A stretch of DNA of 64,000 nt, taken from NCBI GenBank assembly GCA_008330645.1, contig VLTN01000030.1:361194-425193 (forward strand), written 5' to 3'. Under the pieces are notes generated by a model that was not told the DNA's origin, ran no database searches, and saw only the letters and a program-made list of their open reading frames with translations. The first letter of the stretch is position 1, and the number at the start of each line of letters is the position of its first letter. The translations under genes and the position numbers were made by a program. Positions 20,600 through 30,200 of the stretch are shown here, in pieces. This DNA is from Cafeteria roenbergensis. Lineage: Eukaryota > Sar > Bigyra > Bicosoecida > Cafeteriaceae.

Positions 20600-21921
20600 T
20601 CAAGCCTTGGCCACCCGTTCGCGGATGGCGTCAGCAGCGGCCGCGTCCCTCGGCAACGCTGCTGGGTCCACGAAGCAAACCGCGAAACCGCCCTGCATGG
20701 TCCCCGGGAGGGGGCAGCCGCAGTCTGTCTTCACCTCGACGGCCTCATGCTCCTCCTCGACGCCTGCCGCCGTGACCACACGCGTGCGTAGCAGCGCCAG
20801 CTGGGGCGCGAGGTCCCGCATGGCTCTGCCGAGGGCCGCCGGCTCAAGCAGCAGGTGCACCCCCCCGCGAGTTTCCACCGCCCACGCCGCGCCCACGCCC
20901 GCGGCGTCCAGCAGCGACATGCAGGCGCCCACGGCGTCCTTGTCGTCCACGTCCAGCGTGCGCCACCGCGCCCTGCCGTGGACCGCGGTTTCGCGCTGCA
21001 CGGCAGCCAGGAACATTCTGTCGAGGCGGTGGCGGCTGGGGGCCTCCGCGGGGGACCCCTTTGCCGCCTTGGGGCTGGCGACCGCCGCGGCCAGGCGCCG
21101 CGCCTCGTCGGCCACGCGGGCGCCGTACTCGGCGGCGACGTCGGCGGCGGCGGAGCGGGGCGAGCGGGGGTTGGTGGTCGCGTACAGCGCCGCCGTGCCC
21201 ATGTCAACGGCCATCAGGCCGTCGTCATCGGCCGCGTCGGCGCGGTTTCGCGGCGCCCTGACCGTGTACGCGCCCGGTCGCGGGTCCAAGAGCCGCAGGG
21301 CACGCCTGGCGAGATCCTGCGGGCGGGAGCCGCCCTCGACCACCTGGCGGCCCAGCACGGCTGTGCAGGGCGCGCCGTACTTGGGCCGGGTCTGCGCGTG
21401 AACGGTGCCGGAAGCGGACGCGGCGAAGTGGGACGGGGGCGGGCTGCGGGTGGCTCCAGCCGGGGCCGAGGGCGTGCACGGCCGGCGCTGGCGACGGCTT
21501 GGATGGGCGCGCGCGGGCAGTTGGCCGATGTGCCCTCCCGATCGCTCGCTGGCGCTGCAACTGCCGCTGGCTTCCAACACGCCCCGCACGCATGCACCAT
21601 AGGCCCGAGAGAGCTGCCGTCGACGGCACCAGGAGCCACTTCGGCAGCGGGGGCGCGAGAAAATTCTGCACGCCGATGCGCGCAAGTTCGCACCTGGAGC
21701 CAGAGGATGGTGCAGCCCTCCTCGTCCGCCACAATGGACTTGGCGAAGAAGAGCATCTGCTGCACGTCGTGCACGAGCGACCCGCTGCTCGCAGCCAGCT
21801 CCAGCAGCGCGGGCGGCACCGGGCCCGCGGCAGCAGCAATTGCATCCGAGCTCAGCGGCACAAAGCGCGGCTTCAGGTCCAGGCTGCCTGCGTCCGCGGC
21901 AGCGGCAGCAGTTCCAGACAT
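20600..21921 (-). CDS. conserved protein of unassigned family, possible primase-polymerase-like motifs
   Basis: Exons 21921-21694 and 21391-20600 join at phase 0 over a 302-nt intron (GTGCGA...GCGCAG), 339 residues. The first exon reads ...GSLVHDVQQMLFFAKSIVADEEGCTILWLQ and the second starts TRPKYGAPCTAVLGRQVVEG. Later come YATTNPRSPRSA, WRTLDVDDKDAVGAC, VETRGGVHLLLEP and CPLPGTMQGGFAVCFVD. I do not know the family name. The DxD-like LDVDD followed by a GG-x-H segment on a hydrophobic strand recalls motifs I and II of archaeo-eukaryotic primase folds, but this is only a pattern resemblance. No presequence or membrane span. The single non-GTGAG donor among the plain genes makes the donor position a little less sure. 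Confidence 0.6.
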
Positions 21922-22332
21922 GAGCGGATGCGCGCACCACACGGGAAGCGGCCTGTGCACGCCTTCTCGGCGGAGTGGGAGCGAAGCGCGGGCGCGCTTG
22001 CGGCAACTCGCTGGCACTGACCCGCGGCAGAGCTCGCAGCATGGCCATAAACAAGCGCGAAATCACGCAGCGCGCCGCCCCACCCGTCGAGTGAGCGGTG
22101 CGCAACCGCAGTGGGACGCTGCGCATGCACAGGGCTGTGACGAGGCGGCTGTGCGGCAAGGACCAGCTGCAGCTCCCACCGAGGCACACAGCCGCACAGA
22201 GCAGACTCGGGCTCTGCCAGTTCAAGGAAACCCGCGCCCGCCGCCGGCAGCGCGCCGCAAGCACCGCACGAGCTGGGGCGAGGCTTGCAAGGGGGAGAGA
22301 ATCGTACCCCTTTGGACCTTCCCGTTGTCTTC
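21922..22332. promoter_or_regulatory. divergent intergenic region
   Basis: 411 bp between the starts of two divergent genes, probably carrying both promoters. Nothing else recognised. Confidence 0.35.
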
Positions 22333-24114
22333 ATGTTCGGCGCGGTCGCCGAGTGCTTGCCCAGCGCGGAGGGCGGCGCGTCGGCCGATCTGCGACTGCG
22401 GCTCGTGCCGCACCCGTCGGCCGGCTGGGAGGACGACCAGCTGTGCCCGTCCGCCACCATCGAGGCCGTCTCCGTGTGCCTGGTATCTTGCGTTGTGCCC
22501 ACCTCCGGCGTGCCGTACTGCCGCGCTGAAGCGCACGCGAGGCTGCCAGCCGACGAGCAGCGCGCCATCGGCCGGGCGCTCGGTGAGCACTTGCAGAGAA
22601 GCGCCTCCGGCTGCACCCGCCCCACCCTGCGTGCCATTGTCGGCTGCCAGCCCAGCGTCTCGTCTCGTCTCGTCCCCGCCCCAGGGGCGCGACCGCTCTC
22701 GGCGCTGCCGCCACCCCTCGCTCAAAGCCACAATCCCATCGCCCCCACCCCCCCACCCCCCCGCGCAACCGGTCTCTCCATCGCAGGGCGGGGCTCCCGT
22801 GCCGTCTGGGCATCGGATCGGCTGCCTGCGCTGCCGACGTCGGGCGTGATGACGGTCCACCCGGCAGAGCCCCCAGTCGCATGCAGAGCGACCCTGCCCC
22901 TGCCCCCCGCCTCGGCAGAGCCGGCCGCCGGCCCGCTCGGAAGCGCAGCTCTGCTTGCCCTGTGGCGCGTCCGCTGGAGCGCCGACCAGGCCGCCGACGT
23001 CGCGCCTTCGTCGATCGTCGGGTCGCTGATGTGGGTCATTGGGGCCGGCGACAGCGCCCCGGCCCGCCGATCAGAGGGCGTCATCGCCGTGGCAGTGCCC
23101 ACTTCGCGGCACAAGGAAGGCGTCGGTCGGAGTACCGATTTGCCGAAGCCAGCTGCTGAGGAGCCTGGGTCAGCTGACCGCCCGGGCTCTGCAGCGGGCG
23201 AAGGGGTCACTGGCGGGACGCGTCGCCCAGCGACAGCTGCGAGCCTTGCCGACGTCGACGCGGCGCTCGGGCTAGAGACCCGGTCGGGAGCGGCCGGACA
23301 CGCAGTTGAGGCCGCCCCGGCCGCCGGAAGCCGCGCCAGCAGCGCACTCGACAGCGGGGCCGGCGAAGAAGCCGCCAGCGACGGCGCGAAACCGCTGGTG
23401 GCGCGGCTGGCTGCGGGGGGCTTGCTGTGCCACGCGCGCGTGTGGCCGGCCAGCGGCCAGCTCCGGCCTGGCAGAGCAGTGCGGGGTGAGGTGTTGCTTG
23501 GCGGCGCGGAGGTGCCCTGCGAGGCTGCCAGCGCGGAGCTGGTGGCCGTTCACTGGCCTGGGACACCGAGACCGGAAGGATCGGCGCGGGGCCACTCCCC
23601 GGCAGAGCTGGCCGCCGCGGCCGCGGCGGGGCGGGAGTGTGCGGCGGCGGAGGCCGCTGCGCGCTTGGGCCATGCTGACGAGGCCGAGGCTGGCGGTGGG
23701 TGGCTCGACGACCCGGGGGCGGCCAGTGGCGTTGGCGACGATGCCGGTGACAGCGACGATGGCGGTGACAGCGACGGCGTCGGCGGCGACAGCGGCGGCA
23801 GCAGCAGCGGCGGCGTGAGGCCTGTTGCGGCTCCGCGCGGCGCCGTGACTGCGGTCGTTTCGTCGTGGGCATCGGGGCTGCGGCACGTGTCCTCAGCGGC
23901 GTTCAGCCTGCAGCTGCCGCCGTCGGCCGCCCCGAGCGGCGCCTGCGCCGGCGGCACCGTCGGTTACGCGCTCAAGCTGCGGCTGTGGCCGATGGCTGCG
24001 AGCCCCGTGAATTGGATGGTGCCGCTGACGGTGGGCCCGCGACAGGGTGAGGCGCTCAGAGTCGAGGCCAGTGAAACGGCCTTTGCGGTCGTGCCAGGAG
24101 TGGCGATTCACTGA
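22333..24114 (+). CDS. RGP1-like (Rab6 GEF complex partner) arrestin-fold protein
   Basis: Exons 22333-22582 and 22787-24114 join at phase 1 over a 204-nt intron (GTGAGC...ATCGCAG), 525 residues. The C-terminal 60 residues, SSAAFSLQLPPSAAPSG, GGTVGYALKLRLWP and PVNWMVPLTVGP, have the beta-sandwich pattern found at the end of RGP1: a strand, a TP/AP loop, a long strand, then W-x-(L/V)-P-(L/I)-x-V. The first exon has alternating beta strands (VAECLPSAEGG, ATIEAVSVCLVSCVV). RGP1 with RIC1 activates Rab6 at the Golgi. The middle (about 230-420) is low complexity with Asp/Gly/Ser runs. The assignment is tentative; another arrestin-domain protein is possible. An in-frame upstream extension lacks a better Met. 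Confidence 0.6.
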   Translation: MFGAVAECLPSAEGGASADLRLRLVPHPSAGWEDDQLCPSATIEAVSVCLVSCVVPTSGVPYCRAEAHARLPADEQRAIGRALGEHLQRSASGCTRPTLRAIVGCQPSVSSRLVPAPGARPLSALPPPLAQSHNPIAPTPPPPRATGLSIAGRGSRAVWASDRLPALPTSGVMTVHPAEPPVACRATLPLPPASAEPAAGPLGSAALLALWRVRWSADQAADVAPSSIVGSLMWVIGAGDSAPARRSEGVIAVAVPTSRHKEGVGRSTDLPKPAAEEPGSADRPGSAAGEGVTGGTRRPATAASLADVDAALGLETRSGAAGHAVEAAPAAGSRASSALDSGAGEEAASDGAKPLVARLAAGGLLCHARVWPASGQLRPGRAVRGEVLLGGAEVPCEAASAELVAVHWPGTPRPEGSARGHSPAELAAAAAAGRECAAAEAAARLGHADEAEAGGGWLDDPGAASGVGDDAGDSDDGGDSDGVGGDSGGSSSGGVRPVAAPRGAVTAVVSSWASGLRHVSSAAFSLQLPPSAAPSGACAGGTVGYALKLRLWPMAASPVNWMVPLTVGPRQGEALRVEASETAFAVVPGVAIH

Positions 24115-24720
24115 CGGGTCGGCCGTTTTCGTGCGTGCGTGCGTGTGTGCGTGCGTGCGTGTGTGTGTGTGTATGTGTTGGAGCAGCGGGCATTGGCTGG
24201 CGCGCCCGGGACGAATGTGCAAGCACGCGCGAATCACCGTTGACACGCCGAACCGCACACGTTGGGACAATGTTGCAAGCGCCACCGCGACGCCTGAGGA
24301 GCGAGCGCATGGTCATGCCTTGGCCAAGGGATCCAAGCGCTGCCGCAACCCGCCTCGTCGCTGCCAAGCAGCAGTGCGTGGAAACTGTGCATGGGCGACC
24401 CGCCCACAACTCTCCCGAGTGGGCACCAGGCCGCCGGCAGCGGTCTTGGCCTGGCTTCGGTTGACCCCCAACGCACGTGCGAAGCGTTTGCGTGCCGCGT
24501 GTTCATTTCGGGTCATTGAAGGCGCTCGAGAGAGGCAAGCCGTTCGTGCAAACGCAGCTGGTGGTTCACGCAATGCAAAGCTGGCCCAAGCGGCAGGCTG
24601 CCAGCCATTCAGTAGCGAGCAAAAAACGGCCCCGTCCGCAGGGAGGCTGTCGCGCCGGTCCGGATCTCGCCGCCGCAGCGCCGCGCAGCGCGGCGCAGAC
24701 CTCGCCAGACCGGCGGCGTG
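24115..24720. other. intergenic with GT-rich microsatellite
   Basis: About 600 bp between convergent genes. Apart from the microsatellite at its left edge no gene or RNA recognised. Confidence 0.5.
24131..24180. repeat. (GTGC/GT)n microsatellite
   Basis: Alternating GTGC and GT units ending in a pure GT run, just downstream of the RGP1-like gene. Confidence 0.9.
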
Positions 24721-26382
24721 TCACCTCCTGGGCCTCCTGTTCGAGGCCCCCCAGGTCACCGCGGTGTCGGAGGCGTCCACCGCCTGCGCCACGTGCCGCG
24801 CAAGCTGCCTGGGCCGCGGGGGCAGCTGCGGAATGGGCGCGAAGCCCGTTGCGCGGTGGTGCTGGGCCGCTGCGGCTCGGAGGCGGCGCGGGTCTTCGTG
24901 CGGCGCGCTCGAGGCGGCGCGGGGGGGGATCGGCGGCGGCGTGGCAGGGGCGGCGTCTGGAGGGGCAGCCAGCACCGCAGAGCCTGGGGCGGCGGCCGGC
25001 CCAGGAAAGGCGGCATCGGCAGAGGAGGCGGCGGCGGAGGAGGAGGAGGCGGAGGGGGCAGAGGCGGAGGCGGAGGCGCGGGGGGGAATGGTGAACGCGG
25101 AGACGGCGCGCTGGCGCGTCGGGCCGATTGCAAGGCTGGCTTCGCCGGCGCTGTGCTGGGTCAGGTCGAAGGGCGAGGCCGGGGAGCGGACGACGCTGGG
25201 GCGCGACAGCGGCGGTGTCGGGGCGGCCGCAGCGGAACTGGCGGTTGAGTCGACGGCAGAGTCGGAAGTGTCGGCTCCGATAATACGCGGGGGTCCCGTG
25301 GCGGGGTTGCCGGCCGCGGTCGGCGCCCCGGTCAAGGCCCGCGCCCAGCCCGGCTGGAACACGGACTTTGGCTGGCCAGAGGCGCCGCTGGCTGGGTTAC
25401 GAACGAGAACGACGGCGGTGCCAGGCGAGCCCGGCGCGCGGTGAGTGGCCGGCCTGACCGGCGTGGGGGCGTGAACGAACTGGGCGCTGCTGGCGGAGTG
25501 TCTCAGGCGCCGCGCCAGGCACACCGACGCGGCGATGACCGCCACGGACGAGACGGTGGCGAGCAGCGCAACGGACACCACTCCCGACGAGTCTGGACAC
25601 GCGTCGACGTCGGCGCTGGCGCTGAGGAGCAGTCCCGCGTAGGCGTCGCTGCGTGCCGGGTCGCACACGGCAAGCGCGAGCGGGCGCTCCAGGAGCAGCA
25701 CCTCCCCCCTGGAGTAGTTGAGGAACACGCAGCTGCTGTCTTGCAAGCAAGCGCTTAGCGCCTCAGGGCCGGAGGTGCCGCCGTCGCCGCAGGCGAACGA
25801 CAGCCCGCACAGCGAGCCCACGCAATGCGCGGACTTGATTGCCCCCACGATGGCGTTGGTCGTCCCCGTGCCGTCGCTGGCGCCCCAGGAGTAGCCCACG
25901 CGGTCCTGCGAGATGCACGCCCGAGTTACCGTGCTGTCATCCGCCCCCAGCACCACGAACCCACCCGTTGCGCGCCAGAAGCTGTTCGACGTTGCGCCTG
26001 TGCGCCCCAGCTGCTGCGAGGCAGGCGCAGGTCGCACGGGGGCCGACGAGCCGCACGCATGGCTTTGGGCGCTGGCGGCGCCGCGCGGGGCCGGCGTCGC
26101 AGATAGTGCAAGTGGCGGGCCGGGGCGTCGCACGCAAGCCGTCACCCCGCGTCTGGCAACCAGGGAGGGCTGTGCGGTCGACAGCTCTGCACCCCGCGCA
26201 GCCGGGGCCGGTCAGCACGGCCAGCGCGCACTCGGCTCGGCGCCGGCGAGGGCCGGTCAAATGTTTCCGATGCGCAAACGTGCAAGCTTGCGGCAAGCCC
26301 CAGGACGACGCCACCCGCTCACGAAAAGAACCAGCGTCACGAGAAACGCAGCGCCTGCCGCGGGCGGCCGCGGCAGGCGCAT
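24721..26382 (-). CDS. type I membrane protein with cysteine-rich ectodomain
   Basis: Exon 1 (26382-26323) encodes 20 residues with a signal core, AAGAAFLVTLVLF. The intron 26322-26014 (GTGAGC...CTCGCAG, phase 0) leads to exon 2 (26013-24721), 450 residues in total. The predicted ectodomain of about 145 residues has eight cysteines (SAHCVGSLCGLSFACGDGG, ALSACLQDSSC, AVCDPA, DACPDS) and one N-glycosylation sequon, NYS. One membrane span follows, VVSVALLATVSSVAVIAASV (about 165-184), then a basic stop-transfer and a cytoplasmic tail of about 260 residues rich in Ala, Ser and Pro with PPIPPR-type proline motifs. The tail could bind SH3-like domains. No family recognised; a surface receptor or adhesion role is a guess from topology. 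Confidence 0.6.
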
Positions 26383-27249
26383 GCGGCGCTCCACCCGAGC
26401 CTGGGGGCGCGCCGCAATGCACCGCGAGTGGCAGCGAATGTTGCCCGCGGCGACCGGCTCTGCCATGCGCTCGACCTGGGGACGGCCAGGCGCTCGCGGC
26501 GGGCCTCCCAGTGAGCTCGGCCAGCCACAGTGCGATGCACGCCGGTTCGGAGGCGAGCAGGACGGGGGCGGTTGTTGCGAAGCTCAGCTCGCTGAGCGGG
26601 CCGTGAAAGCGGTTGCCTTGCGAGGGGCCAGTTGTTGCCGGTTGCGTGCAGAGAGTGGCTCTCCCTGGCCGTCGGCCTCGCCGCCGACCGCTTCCTGCTG
26701 CACGTCAGCTGCCGGTGGTCATGCTTTCCCGGCGCGCGTGCCCATCGTCGCGCCGCCCCCTGAGCCTGGCCCAGGGGCGGAAAAAAGGGAATCGCGTCGG
26801 CGACGAACGCGACAGCGCTTCGCCGCGCGCGCTTGAGGCCAGAAGCCGCCCACTGACACCCGAGCCCCGAGTCAGTCCACCGGTGTTTGGTCTGCAGCGG
26901 TAGCCTTGGAGCTCGCCCGGGCCCCCTGCCAGCGCCTGTGGTGGCCTCCGAGGCTTGGGAGGCGTGTGGTGGCGAGACACGGGCGCAAGCACTCGCGGTG
27001 AGCGCGCGCCCGTCGGACCCAAGCACACAAACACACACAAACGCACGCATACACGCTCACACGCACACCCGTTGGACCAGTCAGGGACACGCGCACTCGC
27101 ATCCGCCTGCGAGCGAGCGCAAGCAGCCAGCCCGCGGCCCGGTGGTGGTGGCCGCCGCTGCCAGGGGCCGAGGCGGGCGCGCACCACGGCTGCACGGCCA
27201 CCGGGGCGGCATCGCCGGCTCGCGCTGTCATGCTGCGGCGTCCCCCCGC
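26383..27249. other. 867-bp intergenic region with CA-rich microsatellite
   Basis: Between the membrane-protein start and the UTP14 stop. An imperfect CA-rich tract lies at about 27025-27070. Open frames on both strands lack domains. Confidence 0.45.
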
Positions 27250-30200
27250 TCAGCGGAGGGCCGGGGCGGCGCGCGCAGTGGCCGACCGCCGCTTTCGCGC
27301 CTTGGCAGAGCCCTTGCCGTCGTCCCCCGCCGCGCCGCCGCGGGACGCCTTGAGGGCCCTCTTGGGGCCCTGGCCCATTGCCCGCTCCGACTTCTCGACG
27401 TCGCTGCGGCGCTTGGTCGCCTCCGCGTAGGTGGCCGGATCGAGCGAGAGGCCGGCCCTGGTGATGACCTCTGGGGCCGCCAGCGCCGCCGCCGCCGACT
27501 TGGTGTTCCAGTCCCGGCCCAGCGGCTGGCGGAGCGACCGCTCGTAGGCCGCCGCGCCCTTCTCCCACTTGGCCCCGTGCGGGTCGCCGCCGGCCTCCCG
27601 CCGGCCCTGGAACTGCACCGGCAGCATCTGCGGCTGGATCTGGTGCTTGGCCAGCTTCCGGTCGCGCCGCTCACTCAGCACCGTGTTGCGGCTGTGGGCG
27701 TCCAGCCGCCGGCCCAGCACCGACTTGCGCCGCTCCGCCACCCGCGCCTCCGCCTCCTTCCGCTGCCGCTTCATCCACTGCGGCTCTGCCGGAGCGCCCT
27801 TACCCGCCCACGCGCCCCAGCCGCTGGTGGGGCCGAGGATGTCGGCTGCGGACTTGTTCGTCGCCCGGGCGTGTTTCAGGGCTCGCCGGCCCAGCCCTGC
27901 CTCGGCCATCAGCTGCTGGTCAGCTGCCATCTCCGCATCCGCGCGCTTCTCCGCATCGAGCTCTGCCTCCGTGGCGCCCGTCCCGGCAAACGCACGGCGA
28001 ATCAGCTCCGCCTGCACTTTGGAACGGGACGGCGCGGCCGACTCTGCGTCGTCCGCCGGCCGCTGCCGCTTCGAGGGGCGAGCGCTCGCCGTGCCAGCCG
28101 CCTCCGCCGCGTCGGCGGAATGATTCGCCGATGCCGGCGCGGCCGCCGACGAGGAGGAGGAGGAGGAGGAGGCGCCCCGGCCGCCCCGCCGGCCGCGGCG
28201 CCGGCCGCTCTTGCCTGCGGCGGGTGCATCGGCCTTAGCGGCGGGTGGCCCGGCGGCAGCGGCGTCGCCGTCCGCACCACCGCCGCCCTGCGCGGTGTCG
28301 GGCCCGGGGGCTACCTCTGACGGGCTCTGCTCAGAGCGAGGCCGCTTGCGACCAGGAGACGACGTCTGCTTGGTGGGCTTCTGATGCTTTGCTGACTGCT
28401 GCGCTGTCAGGGCGGCCAGCGCCCCCGCGACGTCAATCACGCCATGCGAAGCTGACGAGGAGGAGGAGGAGGAGGAGGAGGCGGCGCCAAGCGCTGCCCC
28501 GGCGACGCGAGCCTTGGCCCCGGCCCGGCGCGCGGCGGCGGCGGCGCCACGGTCGCCCTTGGCCTCAGATCTGCCAGCAGCCGCCTCACGCATCCAGGGG
28601 TTGGCATCGTCGTCGTCGCTGCCGCCGCCGCCGCCGCCTCGCCCGCCAGCGGCGCCGGCAGCGTCGTCGTCCTCCGAAGCCTCGCCGTCGTTCGCGCCGC
28701 CCGAGGAGGCCGCGGCGCCAGCGCCGGCGCCCCTTGAAGCGGTCACTGGCTGCAGGCGGATGCCGCCCACGGTGCGAACCCGCTTCGATGACGTGGCCCT
28801 GCCAGCGGCGAGCAGCCCGCTGCCCGCCGCCACGGCTCTGTCGGCAGCCGCAGCGGCAGCCTTGGCCTCGGCGGCAGAGGCGGCGGACACGGGGGCCGCC
28901 CCGTCCCAGTCGTGACCCCGCGCCCCGGCCCGCCGCCGCCCGTCGGCAGAGCCATCGGCAGAGCCGCCCGCGCCCTCGTCGTCCTCGCCCTCGCCCTGGT
29001 CTTCGTCGCCGACGGCGTCAGCGTCTCGGTCTGCCGAGAGGATTGCCCCCAGCAGCGCCTGCCGCTCGCGCAGCGCGCTGGCGGCGGAGGCTGCAGCCCG
29101 CCCGGTCGCAGCGGCGCCCGGGGCAGCCTGGGCGGGGCCCATGCGCCGGCGCCCCTGCCGCTGCGCCGCTGCGCCGGCGGTTTCGCCGTCGCTGTGCGCG
29201 GCGTCGGCCATCAAATCCTCGTCGTCGGGGTTGACGCTGTCGCGGGGCGCCTCGCCGCTGAGGATACGCCGCTCCTCTGTCTGCAGGCTCCTGGCCAGGC
29301 GGCGGGCGGCGGATCGAGCCTCCTCCCTGGCGCGGCGGCCGGCTGCCCTCATGAAGGCCATGCCTGCCACGCCTGGGGCCGCCTCCGCCTCGGCCTCCTC
29401 CTCGGCCGCCAGCTCCGCCTCCGTCAGCATCGCGCCGTTGGCCGCCAGCAGGCCGACGTCGCGAAGGACGTTCACTCTGGCGCGGCGCACGTCAAGCAGA
29501 GCCGACGTCGCGTCGGGGCCGAGACCCGCAGCCTCGGCGTCGGCGGCAGCTGCTGCCTCGAGGGTGTCCGCCTCGGCGCGCCGCCGGGCCGCACGCGCCG
29601 CCCTGCCGCCGGCAGCGGCCGCGCCGTCCTCGTCGTCGCTGCTGGCATCGTCCTCGTCCTCGTCATCCTCGTCCTCGTCGTCGGCCGCCCCCGCCGCGGC
29701 GCGCACGCGTTTGCGCAGCTCGTCGGCCTCGCGCAGCGCCTCGAGCACCTCCGCCCGCTTCGCGCCGGCGCCGCAGTGCTGCGCCCCTGCCGCCCCCTCG
29801 CGCAGCACCCGGCGGACCCACTTGGACCCCCCCTCCGTGCGCAGCGTGGCCCGCGCCCGAGCAAAGTCCAGGGCCTCCTTCTCGTCCAGTTCAGCCGCGC
29901 GCTCGGGGTCCTCCTTCCGCAGGCGCTCGCGCTCCGCCGCCTCGGCCCGCTTCTCCGCCCGCTTCTTCACGCGGCGGTAGGACTTGCTCTTGCTCTTGTT
30001 GCTGCGCCGACGCTTCTCCTCCTCCCACAGCAGCACGGCCCGCAGCCGCTGCAGCCGGTCCTCACGGCGCTTCCGCTCGGCGGGGGTCTCCTCGCGCGCT
30101 GCCAGCAGCGACGCCGCCTCCGCCTCCGCCTGGGCGATGCCCGAAGCGTCGCTCACCCCGGCCGCGGCGAGGGCGGCAGCCATCTGCTGCTCCGCCGACG

